This document shows positions 8,347-18,122 of a stretch of DNA of 64,000 nt, piece by piece. Every line of letters starts with the position of its first letter. Within the stretch, counting starts at the first letter, position 1. A program made the translations under genes and the position numbers. Under the pieces are notes generated by a model that saw only the letters and a program-made list of their open reading frames with translations, was not told the DNA's origin and made no database searches. Location of the stretch: positions 1 through 64,000 of the forward strand of contig CANRKO010000004.1 of the NCBI GenBank assembly GCA_947631235.1. The letters are read 5' to 3'. This stretch comes from an uncultured Clostridia bacterium (lineage in GTDB: Bacteria > Bacillota > Clostridia > UBA1381).

Positions 8347-8523
8347 ATGAGTAAAAATACCGGAGAGGTTAAAAGCGTATCAATACGGATTCCTGAACCG
8401 TTGCTTAAAGAGTTTCATTATGTTGCAGAATATGAAGGCAGAAGTATAAACAGTCAGGTGTTATATCTTGTGCGGCAGTGTGTTGGTGAATTTAAGGATA
8501 AACACGGAGATTTTGAGGTATAA
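8347..8523 (+). CDS. Small ribbon-helix-helix (Arc-type) DNA-binding protein
   Basis: 58 residues, ATG preceded by TAAGGAGAG. The strand motif VKSVSIRIPEPLLKEF is followed by two helices (EFHYVAEYEGRSINSQVLYL), the classic MetJ/Arc fold for dimeric DNA binding. These proteins often autorepress small operons or act as antitoxins. The next gene (DUF4186) starts nine bases downstream, so the two form an operon. The palindrome at 8291-8324 is a plausible operator. Confidence 0.75.
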   Translation: MSKNTGEVKSVSIRIPEPLLKEFHYVAEYEGRSINSQVLYLVRQCVGEFKDKHGDFEV

Positions 8524-8531
8524 ATCTAATC

Positions 8532-8882
8532 ATGACAACAGAACAAACATTTGAGCGGCTGGGAAAATCGACATTCCGGTCGAAATTTCACCTGTCCGCA
8601 AAAGATAAAGAATACGTCAAAAATAAAGGCATGGAAACCATACGCCGCCACGCGGAGGATTTTGTTAAAACGCGCCTTGCTCCGGCGGTTATTCCTAATG
8701 ACGGCAAGCAGACGCCGATGCGCGGTCATCCGGTGTTTGTGTCCCAGTACGCCTGCGCCTGCTGCTGCCGTGGGTGCCTTAATAAATGATACCACGTTCC
8801 GAAGGATACGGAGCTTACGCCAGAGCAGCAGAAGAAAATTGTAAATTTAATTATGGCATGGATTACACGCGAAATCGTGTAA
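8532..8882 (+). pseudogene. DUF4186 protein with an in-frame TGA in place of Trp
   Basis: The frame gives FRSKFHLSAKDKEYVKNKGM, VKTRLAPAVIPNDGKQTPMR, GHPVFVSQYACACCCRGCLN, K, stop, then YHVPKDTELTPEQQ and IMAWITREIV with a TAA at 8880-8882. Family members read CLxKW(H)xIPK at this point, so the TGA at 8787-8789 stands where TGG is expected. The full product would be 116 residues. The family function is unknown. Its conserved Cys and His residues suggest metal binding. The part after the stop is fully conserved, so the mutation is recent or is a sequence error. Confidence 0.8.
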
Positions 8883-8970
8883 TCCTATATTTTTATATAT
8901 CTATTTCAATTTTATTCATAATATTATTGTTTTTTATTTCATTCCTTTCCCCTGCACGAGGTAGTGTACC

Positions 8971-9561
8971 TTATTCCGATTGCTTTTCCAACAATTCAAC
9001 AGGCTCGCAATTAAGCGCAGCGGCTAAATTCAGCACCACCCGAAACTGCGCCTTGTTTATATCTCGTTTTTTCTGTTCATAGCTTTGTATCGCGCGAATA
9101 TTAACACCCGAACGCTCGGCAAGCTCGATTTGCGATAGCCCCGCCGCAGCGCGAAGTCTTGTTAATGCCGACTTTTTGTAAAACGTCTTGAGCCTTTCGT
9201 CAAGCGAAGACACAAACCTTGTTATATCGGCTTCGTGCATTGTGTCATACATTCCGATCATATCTCCCGCGGGAACAGCGGTGATGACATACTTGAAAGA
9301 ATAGTTTTTCAGCCACACATAATAGCACAACGCCCAGCCGAGCCAAAATTCAGGTGATTTATCAAGGTACATCACGTCCTCGTTTTCTATTTCTGTTTGC
9401 CTGATTTCAGACACAACAAGACGGGTAAGCTCACAACCCGTTTTTCCGGCGGTATATGCGGGATTGCCGATTTCAAACTGTTTGCATACGTTTGAAGCCA
9501 AAAACATATCAAAAAATTCGTCAATGTCATAACCGCAGGTATTTACTGCAAAATCTATCAT
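8971..9561 (-). CDS. XRE-type helix-turn-helix protein with an N-terminal domain of unknown function
   Basis: 196 residues. The C-terminal 65 hold a clear XRE/cro HTH (LTRLRAAAGLSQIELAERSG, then VNIRAIQSYEQKKRDINKAQ). The N-terminal 125 residues (GYDIDEFFDMFLASNVCKQF, EFWLGWALCYYVWLKNYSF) form a helical domain that I know only as a partner of such HTHs in gut Firmicutes. It may bind DNA next to, or neutralise, a neighbouring toxin-like protein. The start overlaps the stop of an upstream remnant (ATGA junction at about 9561), which suggests that it was once the last gene of an operon whose front genes have decayed. Confidence 0.7.
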   Translation of the reverse strand: MIDFAVNTCGYDIDEFFDMFLASNVCKQFEIGNPAYTAGKTGCELTRLVVSEIRQTEIENEDVMYLDKSPEFWLGWALCYYVWLKNYSFKYVITAVPAGDMIGMYDTMHEADITRFVSSLDERLKTFYKKSALTRLRAAAGLSQIELAERSGVNIRAIQSYEQKKRDINKAQFRVVLNLAAALNCEPVELLEKQSE

Positions 9562-10006
9562 GTGACCGAAATTTCTTTGAGCATGAAATACATAACTGTA
9601 AATTCTCTTAAAACTTACTTTAAAACATATCGAGTATCTTACCGCTGTCCTCGAAGTTAGCGGGTATTAAAAAATCGTACAATAATATCGACCTCCAAAC
9701 AAAAAAGCACCAAGCATTTATACTCGGTGCTTAATATTTTTTTCTTTTTCCCTTAATATAAAAGTTTGCTTATGCTTGACTTTAGTGCCGGAAAATTATT
9801 TGTTACAGTGTCATAAACGTCAGTCATATCATTTGAAAAATTCATCACTATCAAAGGAATTGAAATCCCTTTCCTTCATAGCTTCCGGTACAATGTCAAT
9901 CTCGTCAATGATTTCGCCAATAGATTGTTTCTATTGATGTGTACTGTATAAGATATTTTACTATTTACAACGCTTGTTCAAAGCTATTTGATTTTCTTGT
10001 GACATT
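9562..10006. other. Decayed intergenic stretch with gene ends and a hairpin
   Basis: No intact gene. On the minus strand a TTG-started peptide of 20 codons (YDFLIPANFEDSGKILDMF) behind a strong GGAGGT site lies at about 9628-9687. Further up are the ends IIDEIDIVPEAMKERDFNSF and MTDVYDTVTNNFPALKSS with early stops. A hairpin AAGCACC/GGTGCTT (9705-9711, 9726-9732) flanked by T runs on both strands is a likely bidirectional terminator. Confidence 0.45.
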
Positions 10007-10326
10007 AACGCTCATCACCCGGAGGGAATTGCCACCTCGGTGCCGATTTACTATTCGTCGGGCAGCCGACGCAAGGCGTTTTGGGTGTCGTTTTTTCGGG
10101 CGTTACCGAGCCGCTCGGCGCGATTATCGGATATCTGCTGCTGCGCCCGTTCTTTAACGACACAATTTTCGGTGTGCTGTTTGGCGTGATCGCGGGAATT
10201 ATGATGTTCATATCTCTCGAGGAGTTGCTCCCGATGGCGCGAGAATACGAGAAAAGCAAAATCACGATTATAAGCGTCGTAATCGGTATGGCGATTATCG
10301 CGCTGAGCCTGCTGCTTTTTCTGTAA
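10007..10326 (+). pseudogene. ZIP-family metal transporter, C-terminal remnant with a frameshift
   Basis: The frame opens abruptly at AHHPEGIATSVPIYY, the metal-binding helix of ZupT-like ZIP transporters (HxxPEG). It runs to KAFWVSFF, then shifts by one at a run of six T (about 10091-10096). It continues as SGVTEPLGAIIGYLLLRPFF and the last two membrane helices, ending at 10326. The first half of the protein is absent. One extra T would restore the junction. This is the second T-run deletion in this 6-kb stretch. Confidence 0.75.
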
Positions 10327-10327
10327 A

Positions 10328-10362
10328 GCGAAACGGAGAGGTGTACCCCTCTCCGTTTTCGC
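10328..10362 (+). terminator. Terminator downstream of the ZIP remnant
   Basis: GCGAAACGGAGAGG pairs with CCTCTCCGTTTTCGC (10348-10362) with one bulged base. The stem is long and GC-rich. Confidence 0.7.
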
Positions 10363-10499
10363 TTATTATATCTCTGTTTGCGTGTATTATCAATTAAGAA
10401 AATAATGCATGACCACATTTTATCTGTAAAAATTTTGCATGTTTAATTTTACATCCTTGTTATATTTTTTGCTGCCATAAATCGACAGTAATACCTTAT

Positions 10500-11321
10500 T
10501 TATTTAAAAGACCGGCGGAATTTGCTCGGCGAAAAGCCGGTATATTCTTTGAAATCCTTTGACAGCTTTTCGGGGCTTGAATATCCGATCTTACCGGGTA
10601 TTGACAACACCTTGACATCGGAATACAGCAGCTCGTGTTTTGCCGCCTCAAGCCTTACCGTTTTTACATACTTTGCGGGAGTTGTCCTGAAATTATCCTT
10701 AAACACATCAGTAAAATATTTTTCGTTAAAATTCATAACCGAGGCAAGCCTCTTTACGGACAAATTTTCGGCAATATGACTTTCAATATATTTTTTAATT
10801 TTATCGGCAAAGGGATTGTCCTTAGCGTCATGGGACGTGTCCCGTGCATCGTTCTCGAGGAACATCGAAATAAGCTCCAGAAGCGCGGCGTTTATCTGCA
10901 AAGCCGACGCCGCGTCGTTACGGAGATGAAGAGTATCGAGAAGTTCAAAGAGCTCCAGCGCACGGGAAATATCATCAAGCTCTATCATATACGGAAAATC
11001 AATCACATCAAAAAGGGACACACCGTCAAAGTGCATTATAAATTCACACCAGTATTTGTTGTAGCATGTTTCGTTTTCCGAATACAGCGACACCATGGAA
11101 TTTCGCGGCAGCAGCACAAGATTGTTCTTTTTCGGATAAATTTCCGTTCCGTTTATTGTGATTTTTCCCTGCCCGTCAAGTATGAGGTAAATCGTGTCGC
11201 GCCGCCTTCTGTGCGTAGTCCGCGACCAGTCGGGACAAAGACCGTGGTCGATGAGTATAAATTCCGTCTGCAGCTTTGACAGGCGTTGATTCAATATTTG
11301 ATTTTTACTGTGTACGTCCAT
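10500..11321 (-). CDS. AraC-family transcriptional regulator (probable sugar sensor)
   Basis: 273 residues. An N-terminal cupin-like sensor (residues 15-160, with YLILDGQGKITINGTEIYP) precedes a two-HTH AraC domain (residues 175-273: NLSVKRLASVMNFNEKYFTD, IGYSSPEKLSKDFKEYTGFS). The ATG at 11321 is chosen over a GTG nine bases upstream because GGGGTGG lies six bases before it. The gene diverges from the acetylesterase-GH95 gene across 200 bases, so it very likely activates that gene in response to a released sugar. Fucose and related sugars are candidates. The frame is complete. Confidence 0.88.
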   Translation of the reverse strand: MDVHSKNQILNQRLSKLQTEFILIDHGLCPDWSRTTHRRRRDTIYLILDGQGKITINGTEIYPKKNNLVLLPRNSMVSLYSENETCYNKYWCEFIMHFDGVSLFDVIDFPYMIELDDISRALELFELLDTLHLRNDAASALQINAALLELISMFLENDARDTSHDAKDNPFADKIKKYIESHIAENLSVKRLASVMNFNEKYFTDVFKDNFRTTPAKYVKTVRLEAAKHELLYSDVKVLSIPGKIGYSSPEKLSKDFKEYTGFSPSKFRRSFK

Positions 11322-11339
11322 AATTTCCACCCCATTTTT

Positions 11340-11368
11340 ATTATAACTCTGTTTGGTAAATATGTAAA
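11340..11368 (-). promoter_or_regulatory. Promoter of the AraC-family gene
   Basis: Minus strand: TTTACA (11368-11363), a 17-base spacer and TATAAT (11345-11340), 19 bases before the start codon. Confidence 0.55.
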
Positions 11369-11385
11369 CATTAAAATCTGACTTT

Positions 11386-11413
11386 TTGACAAGTACAACT
11401 GACTTATTATAAT
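11386..11413 (+). promoter_or_regulatory. Promoter of the acetylesterase-GH95 gene
   Basis: TTGACA (11386-11391), a 16-base spacer and TATAAT (11408-11413). A second TATAAT lies at 11435-11440. The leader is about 100 bases long and contains the SD GGAGG just before the ATG at 11522. Confidence 0.6.
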
Positions 11414-11521
11414 AGAAAATCCGGTTTAAAGCGGTATAATGATGTTAAGCAAGCAAGACGGGGGATTTTCTTCTCTCTCTTATCTCCCCGTCGGATACAA
11501 ATTTCAGAACGGAGGATTATT

Positions 11522-14500
11522 ATGAAAAAGATGATTTCGTGTGTTTTGAGCGCGTCGATGCTTTGTTCGTCGCTGGCGGGATTTGCGCTTACCGCAAAAG
11601 CGGAGGGCGTCGTGTTTAAGCATCAGAATGTCGTCGGCTCGCAGACCTGCTACAGTGGCGACGACCTTAATGAAATAACAATAACGGAAATTCCCGACGT
11701 TAAGCAGGGTATGCGTATAAATCAGCCGGTGTTCCGCGCCGAGGGGCTTACGGCGAACAAAAGTTATACCGTAAAGCAGGAGTTAAAGGACGGCACGGTT
11801 ATAAAAGAGGAAACCTTAACAGCGCCGAACGACACGCTTGAATTTAAGCACGCGCGCAACTGCGAGATGATTGAAATCCTCGACGGCGCGAATGTTGTAG
11901 CATCGCTCGGCACGGAACCGCAATACGTACACGGCGTTGCGATAACGCGCGCACCGATGCCGTGGCAGGTTTACCAACGCGACGAAAGTAACGAGGCGGA
12001 AATCACAATTAAGGGGCTTTTGGAAAACGGTGATGAAAGCGTCACGGTGGAAATCGACGGAAACACCGAGACGGTAAACGCCGAAAACAAAGCGTTTACA
12101 TACACGAAAACGCTTACCGTAGGAATGCACGATATAACCGTAAAATCAGGCAGCGAAACAGTCGCAAAATATGAAAACGTCGCGGTCGGCGACGTATGGG
12201 TCGCGGCGGGACAGTCGAACATGACGGATATGGGCGCAATTACGGACGGATTTGACCCCGAAACAGCAGACCCGATAAACGATAATATGCGCATAATTTT
12301 TCCGGAGGACACAACATGGCATAAAATGAGCCACCCCGCGGGAGAGGGACGCTTCTTTAAGAGCGGCGTGAGAACGTCTCCGGTGACGAGTTTCGCGCGT
12401 GAAATCGCGTCGAGCGAGAATGTACCTGTCGGAATAGTTCAGTCGTCCGTGGGCGGAACGTACACGTATCAGTGGGTGGACGGAATACGCAGTGACGCGA
12501 ACAGTGGTTATTTGATCGCAGCGCTGAAGTCCTGCTTTGATAAAATGCCGTCGCATGATGTAAAGGGTATTTTGTGGTACCAGGGCTGCAACGACACGGA
12601 CAAGGACAGCCTTGCCTACGCGTACAAGGAAAATCAGGGAAAGATATTCAACGAAATGCGCACGTTTTTTGGGGAAAATGTGCCGATTATAACGACGCAG
12701 ATCAACGACGCGAACCAGGACAGCGACTTTGACAGATGGTCGTATATCAAGGACATTCAGCGTCAAAATGAGGAATTATATAGTAACGTTTATGTGGTCG
12801 GCACAAGCGAGTTTGAACTCGGCGACACCATTCACAACAACGCCGCGTCAAACGTAAAACTCGGCAAAAAATGGGCGAACGCGGCGGAAAATGTGGTTTA
12901 CAAAAAAACTGACGTTAATTTCCGCGAGCCGACGATTGACACGGCAGAGGTGACTGACGAAAACGAAATCACTCTCACATTTAAGAATACGGAAGGATTA
13001 AAGCGTGCCGAGGGTACTAAGCGAATAGGCATAACAAACGGTCTGTACACTATACAGCTTGGCGATTTGGCAAAGGAATTTACAGTCCGTAACCGCGCGT
13101 CAAGGCAGATCACCGGCGCGGATAGCGGAAAAGGCACAACGCTTACAGTAACCAAAGCGGAAATAGTCGATAAAACAAAGGTTGTTATCACAACCGAAGA
13201 GGAACTTGCGGGCGTTGTGGCGGTCGACTGCATGTACGGAAAGCGTTTCACTCCGACTCTCGTTGACGCAGAAACGGGCGACAGCGTGCTCGGTTTCTAT
13301 AACGTAATCGCGGAATATGACAGTGTGCCGGAGGTTTCAGCGGCAAGAAATGTGGAGCTTACGTACACCTGCGAAGACGAGCCGTGCGCCGATATGGACG
13401 TTACGATTGAGGCTCTCGGCGCGACGGCTCTGAACGTTGAGACGGTCACGCAAACAACCGGCGCGGACGGCAAGGTAACGGTAAGTCTGCCCGACGGAAC
13501 ATACCGCGCAACGACCGCGAAGAAAATCGGCGAGCGCGAGGCGTCGTCAAATAAATTTACCGTATCGGGCAGCAATGTGACGCAAAGCTATACGATAGTG
13601 AAAAACAACGAAACAAAGCCGGCTGAACCCATATATACCTTCGGCGATTCATATAACGAGGTGAAAGAGTTTAACACCTCCCCGCTCGGTGAAACAGCTA
13701 TAGGCGATACGGGCTTTAAAGTATCAACCTCGACCTCAAATTATAATAACGTGGTTGTCAGGGATAAATCGGGCGCAAAGAGCGGCTATTATCCTTACGG
13801 CAACGGACTTCCCGACAACGGCTATTACCTGTTCCTCGGTTCGGGCGGCAACAGTTCGGTAGCGGTAACTCTTACGCTGCCCGAAACGGCGGAAGTGGGG
13901 AAATATATGAAAATAACGTACGCGAAGCCATATGCTACAAATAACGGCAGCGCGAACCGAAACAGCGCTAATGATATGGACGATAAGATAACCGTCGGCT
14001 CGGAGGTTATAGACTTAAAAGAAAACTGCGAATTTGACAAATGGTACACGACTATTGTAAAACTCAACGCGGACGTATCAAAGCTTGATATATCTCTCGG
14101 CAAATGGGGCGCGGCGGCAATTTCAAGCATACAAATTCTTAACAGTGCCGACACTATGGAGCTTATTTCGGAGGACAATGTGAGCGAAAAATACATAACT
14201 GCGGAATATCAGACGGTGAAATACAACGCGAAAATTTACAACAGTGTGACAACCGAAATGGGAAAACCCGAAATTACGGCGCGCGGCACGGTTGACACGG
14301 CGGCAAGCGTCACGTATTCCGTAGATTATGACGGCGTTACCATTGCCGACGACGGCACTCTTACAATCACACCGCAGGCGCAGCCGGGAACGGTTACAAT
14401 AACCGCGTCATACAACGGCATTGAAAAATCAATTCAATTGACTTTAAATGCGCTCGGCAACGCGGATAAGGTTGAAATTTTCGGCGATGAGGTCGTAACG

Positions 14501-17500
14501 TCCGGCGCGGACGCGGTAACAAAACAGTATTCGGCAATCCCGTTCGCGGAGAATACCGCGCTGCCCGCGCGCAGTACGACATGGACAATAGAAAGCGACG
14601 CAAACAATACCGGCGCTCACATTTCATCGGGCGGAGTATTGACCGTTCCGGCAAACGCCGGCGAGGGCATCGTGACAATTAAAGCCTCGCTTACCGTCGC
14701 GGGCGCACAGACAACGGAGAATGTTACGGATACGTTTAACGTAACGGTGCGCAATTCCGCCTCGGCGAAGAGTGCAGTTACTGTCAAGGGCTTGCTGCTT
14801 AAAAACGGAGAGACGGACATAAGCGCGGCGCAGGGCATAGACGCGGTTATAATTGACAAGGGCGTAGGCGCGGACGCGGATTATAAAATTATTGTTAAGG
14901 TGTTTGACAATAATAACGCGGTAATAGCCGAAAAGGAAATACCTGTTCAGGATTTGTCGGACGGCGTTCAGGGTGTTAAATGCGAAGACTTTACTTTTAC
15001 AAAAGCAGCTTTCGCGAAGGTTTACGTCGTTGCTGACGCGAAAAGCGGCACATCCGAAGTAACCGGAGACAGAATTGTAACGGAAAACGGAAAAATTACG
15101 AAGGTAATCGTGACCGCGGACGAGGCGGCACAGAACGCAAAGCTGATTACCGCGCAATACAAATCGAACTCGCTTATAACGGCGAATATTACGGACGTTC
15201 CGTCGGTTACGGCGGGCGAAAATGAAATAGCGGCGAATATTACGGCTGTTGGCGGAACGGCTGTCAAGGCGTTTTTATGGGCGGACACTGACAAAACAAT
15301 GAAACCTCTCTCCGACGCGGTTACGGCGATATATGACAACTCGCATATTGTAGACGGGGCTGTTATATCCGACGCTATATTGACCGTACAAAACGGCGAA
15401 TACAAAAACGTTCCTCTCGTTTCCGACTGGATAACAGGCGAGCAATCGAAACTCGGTATGGGCAAAGGCGTATTAAAGCCGCAGGGCGCGCCGTACGGAG
15501 TGGATCCCGCGTTGGTTGACGTTTCAACGCAGAATGTAAAATACTCATACGACAACAACTATCAGGGCGCGGAAACGGATAATGTACTCTGGTACAAGGA
15601 AGCCGCGTATATGGCGCAAAGCGGAAACAGTAATAACAGCATTTACGATATGCACTCGGTTGACTGGGAGCGCGAGGCTTTGCCGATAGGCAACGGATAT
15701 ATGGGCGGTATGCTGTTCGGCACACCTGATAAAGACCAAATTCAGTTTAACGAGGAAACCTTCTGGGCTGCGGGTTACAGAGGCGTACAGACGGCGGTCA
15801 AATCCGACAGCGTGAACAAAAACATGAGCGAGGGTATTAACGGCTATATGAGCGCGGGAAATATTTTCGTTGACTTCGGTATGCCAAAGGGCGCGGCGGT
15901 TAAGAACTACTACCGTGATTTAAACCTTGACGACGCGGTGGCGCATGTGAGATATGAATATGACGGCGTTAAATACAGCCGCGAATACTTAGCGTCGCAC
16001 CCGAAGGGCGTTCTCGCATTCCGCTACACGACTGATCAAACGGGCGCGCTGAACTTCACGGTAAATCCTGTGTCAATGCATTCCGGCGAGGTTACGGTAA
16101 ACGATGGCGAAATCACGATCATCGGTAAATTAAAAGACTCCGAGCCGTATTCAAGCGGCGGAAATGTCGCGTGGAACCAGAAGTCGGATTTGGAGTACTG
16201 CACAAAAATAAAGGTAATCGCGGACGACGGAGAAATTACCGACGGTTACAACAAGGTGACAGTAAACGGCGCGACGGGCGTTACGATCCTCGTGACAGCC
16301 GCGACGGATTACGACAAGGATCAATTCGAGCTGAACGGTGACGGAACGGTCAATATGGACAAAACTCCGTACAAGAGCGTTCTCGGCGTTCAGGCGGCGA
16401 TCGATAAAGCGGAAAGCCGTATGAACAACGCGGCGGCGATGAGCTATGACGCGTTAAAGTCGGAGCATATCAAGGATTACAAGTCGCAGTTTAACACGGT
16501 TAAATTCAGTCTGACGGACGCGAATGAAGTATGCTCCACACCCACGGACGAACTGCAAGCATCGTACAACAGCGTGGTAAGCACTACGGCGCAGTCTGAC
16601 GGAGCAACAAAGGTGTCCTACGATAACGCGAAATACGCCGCGCTCGACAAGCACCTTGAGGAGTTGCATTACAACTACGCGCGCTACATGATGATTTCCT
16701 CGTCGCGCTCGGACACAATGCCCGCGACGCTGCAGGGCAAATGGTGTCAGTCCACGGCTGAGATATGGGGCTCGTGCTACTGCATAAACATCAATATGGA
16801 AATGAACTACTGGTTCGCGGGCGGCGCGAATTTACTCGACAGCGGCAAATCGCTCATACGCTGGTTCAATTCGCAGATTCCGGCGGGTAAAATCACCGCA
16901 AAGAATATGTATAATGTAACGCCGAAATCATACAAATACGAGAACGGTCAAATCACCTTCACCGACAGCGCGGAGGATAAGGACGACGTGTTCATCATGC
17001 ACACAAAGCAGGCTATCATGGGCACGACGGATATGACGGGCTCGACAAGTATTCAGTCGGCGGGCAACACGGCATGGCTTATGTACAATCTCTGGGATCT
17101 GTACCAGACGAGCGGCGACAAAGACTTGCTCGAAAACGAGCTTTATCCGATAATGCGCAAAACCGCGAATTTCTACACGCAGTATTTGTACAACAACGAG
17201 AGGAAAACAACGACCGATTTGGCGAAATATCCCGACGGCTATTACTACACCACATGGGCGGGACGCTCGCCCGAGCAGGGACCGACCGAGGAGGGCATAA
17301 AGTACGATTTGCAGCTTGTAGCGGGAATGTACGATTACACGATCGCGGCAGCTGAAACGCTTAATGTTGACGCGGATAAGGTCGCGGCGTGGAAGGAAAT
17401 ACGAAATCATCTCGAAATTCCGGTAGAATTGGGCACAGACGGACAGATCAAGGAATGGGCGGAGGAAACGACATATAACACCGACGCAAACGGCAACGCT

Positions 17501-18100
17501 ATAGGCGATCCTGTTCACAGGCATATCTCGCATCTTGTCGGACTGTACCCCGGCACGCTTATAACGCGCGATACACCCGACTTATTGGCAGGAGCGAAAA
17601 CGGTTCTCGAAAAGCGCGGCGACGCCTCAACCGGTTGGTCATGCTCGAATAAGTTCCTGCTGTGGGCAAGAACGCTTGAGGGCGACAAGGCGCTTGAACT
17701 GTTCCGCTATCAGCTTGCGAAAAAGACGTACTCGAACCTGTTTGATACGCATGATCCGTTCCAGATAGACGGAAACTTTGGCTCCGCTGCGGGTATTATG
17801 GAACTTCTTATGCAGTCGCAGACGGGAACGATTTACATTCTCCCTGCGCTCCCAACGGTTTGGGATAAGGGCGAGATAAGCGGCATAAAGTCGAAAAACG
17901 GCGCGACCGTTTCAATCAAATGGAGCGATAATAAGGCTGATGAAATAAGAATAACTCCCGCGTTTGACGGTGATCTTACAATCGGCTATGATAAAAACAA
18001 CACACTCACATTAAACGGCACGGATGTGACGTTTAATGACGGAAAATACACAATCACCGACGCGAAAGCGGGCACGGAATATGTATTTACAAGCAAATAA
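11522..18100 (+). CDS. Secreted multidomain enzyme: SGNH acetylesterase (sialate/RG esterase-like) plus GH95 alpha-L-fucosidase
   Basis: 2192 residues with a signal peptide (MKKMISCVLSASMLCSSLAG). Residues about 215-460 form an SGNH esterase of the sialate O-acetylesterase type: nucleophile motif GQSNM, block GILWYQGCNDT and catalytic DxxH in DTIHN. Residues about 470-1340 contain Ig/FN3-like and Big-type sandwich domains and one module (about 690-870) that may bind carbohydrate. Residues about 1350-2192 form a GH95 domain starting LWYKEAAYMAQSG, with the Asn-bearing motif NINMEMNYWFAGG (near 1756) and the Asp motif DGNFGSAAGIMELL (near 2083), which in the family work together as the base of an inverting alpha-fucosidase (some members are alpha-L-galactosidases). 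De-acetylation and fucose removal in one chain would suit decorated mucin or pectin glycans. There is no SLH or sortase signal, so it is probably secreted. The gene has its own promoter and terminator and is under divergent AraC control. Confidence 0.88.
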   Translation: MKKMISCVLSASMLCSSLAGFALTAKAEGVVFKHQNVVGSQTCYSGDDLNEITITEIPDVKQGMRINQPVFRAEGLTANKSYTVKQELKDGTVIKEETLTAPNDTLEFKHARNCEMIEILDGANVVASLGTEPQYVHGVAITRAPMPWQVYQRDESNEAEITIKGLLENGDESVTVEIDGNTETVNAENKAFTYTKTLTVGMHDITVKSGSETVAKYENVAVGDVWVAAGQSNMTDMGAITDGFDPETADPINDNMRIIFPEDTTWHKMSHPAGEGRFFKSGVRTSPVTSFAREIASSENVPVGIVQSSVGGTYTYQWVDGIRSDANSGYLIAALKSCFDKMPSHDVKGILWYQGCNDTDKDSLAYAYKENQGKIFNEMRTFFGENVPIITTQINDANQDSDFDRWSYIKDIQRQNEELYSNVYVVGTSEFELGDTIHNNAASNVKLGKKWANAAENVVYKKTDVNFREPTIDTAEVTDENEITLTFKNTEGLKRAEGTKRIGITNGLYTIQLGDLAKEFTVRNRASRQITGADSGKGTTLTVTKAEIVDKTKVVITTEEELAGVVAVDCMYGKRFTPTLVDAETGDSVLGFYNVIAEYDSVPEVSAARNVELTYTCEDEPCADMDVTIEALGATALNVETVTQTTGADGKVTVSLPDGTYRATTAKKIGEREASSNKFTVSGSNVTQSYTIVKNNETKPAEPIYTFGDSYNEVKEFNTSPLGETAIGDTGFKVSTSTSNYNNVVVRDKSGAKSGYYPYGNGLPDNGYYLFLGSGGNSSVAVTLTLPETAEVGKYMKITYAKPYATNNGSANRNSANDMDDKITVGSEVIDLKENCEFDKWYTTIVKLNADVSKLDISLGKWGAAAISSIQILNSADTMELISEDNVSEKYITAEYQTVKYNAKIYNSVTTEMGKPEITARGTVDTAASVTYSVDYDGVTIADDGTLTITPQAQPGTVTITASYNGIEKSIQLTLNALGNADKVEIFGDEVVTSGADAVTKQYSAIPFAENTALPARSTTWTIESDANNTGAHISSGGVLTVPANAGEGIVTIKASLTVAGAQTTENVTDTFNVTVRNSASAKSAVTVKGLLLKNGETDISAAQGIDAVIIDKGVGADADYKIIVKVFDNNNAVIAEKEIPVQDLSDGVQGVKCEDFTFTKAAFAKVYVVADAKSGTSEVTGDRIVTENGKITKVIVTADEAAQNAKLITAQYKSNSLITANITDVPSVTAGENEIAANITAVGGTAVKAFLWADTDKTMKPLSDAVTAIYDNSHIVDGAVISDAILTVQNGEYKNVPLVSDWITGEQSKLGMGKGVLKPQGAPYGVDPALVDVSTQNVKYSYDNNYQGAETDNVLWYKEAAYMAQSGNSNNSIYDMHSVDWEREALPIGNGYMGGMLFGTPDKDQIQFNEETFWAAGYRGVQTAVKSDSVNKNMSEGINGYMSAGNIFVDFGMPKGAAVKNYYRDLNLDDAVAHVRYEYDGVKYSREYLASHPKGVLAFRYTTDQTGALNFTVNPVSMHSGEVTVNDGEITIIGKLKDSEPYSSGGNVAWNQKSDLEYCTKIKVIADDGEITDGYNKVTVNGATGVTILVTAATDYDKDQFELNGDGTVNMDKTPYKSVLGVQAAIDKAESRMNNAAAMSYDALKSEHIKDYKSQFNTVKFSLTDANEVCSTPTDELQASYNSVVSTTAQSDGATKVSYDNAKYAALDKHLEELHYNYARYMMISSSRSDTMPATLQGKWCQSTAEIWGSCYCININMEMNYWFAGGANLLDSGKSLIRWFNSQIPAGKITAKNMYNVTPKSYKYENGQITFTDSAEDKDDVFIMHTKQAIMGTTDMTGSTSIQSAGNTAWLMYNLWDLYQTSGDKDLLENELYPIMRKTANFYTQYLYNNERKTTTDLAKYPDGYYYTTWAGRSPEQGPTEEGIKYDLQLVAGMYDYTIAAAETLNVDADKVAAWKEIRNHLEIPVELGTDGQIKEWAEETTYNTDANGNAIGDPVHRHISHLVGLYPGTLITRDTPDLLAGAKTVLEKRGDASTGWSCSNKFLLWARTLEGDKALELFRYQLAKKTYSNLFDTHDPFQIDGNFGSAAGIMELLMQSQTGTIYILPALPTVWDKGEISGIKSKNGATVSIKWSDNKADEIRITPAFDGDLTIGYDKNNTLTLNGTDVTFNDGKYTITDAKAGTEYVFTSK

Positions 18101-18122
18101 TTCAAACCATATTAAAACGCCA

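Noticed and set aside
3744-8789. Alternative genetic code in which TAG or TGA encodes Trp
   Set aside because: Both codons act as normal stops in other genes here (TAG ends the DUF5131 gene, TGA ends the NRPS and the AraC remnant), and TGG is used for Trp throughout. Two separate point mutations or errors are simpler.
9628-9687. TTG-started 20-codon peptide behind a strong GGAGGT site
   Set aside because: Too short and without a family match. It is more likely the start of a gene cut off by a stop, so it is only noted within the decayed spacer.
12146-12766. Long open frames on the strand opposite the GH95, giant SLH, NRPS and peptidase genes
   Set aside because: They follow the codon rhythm of the real gene on the other strand, lack SD sites and known motifs, and give basic, low-complexity Arg/Val/Tyr-rich translations.
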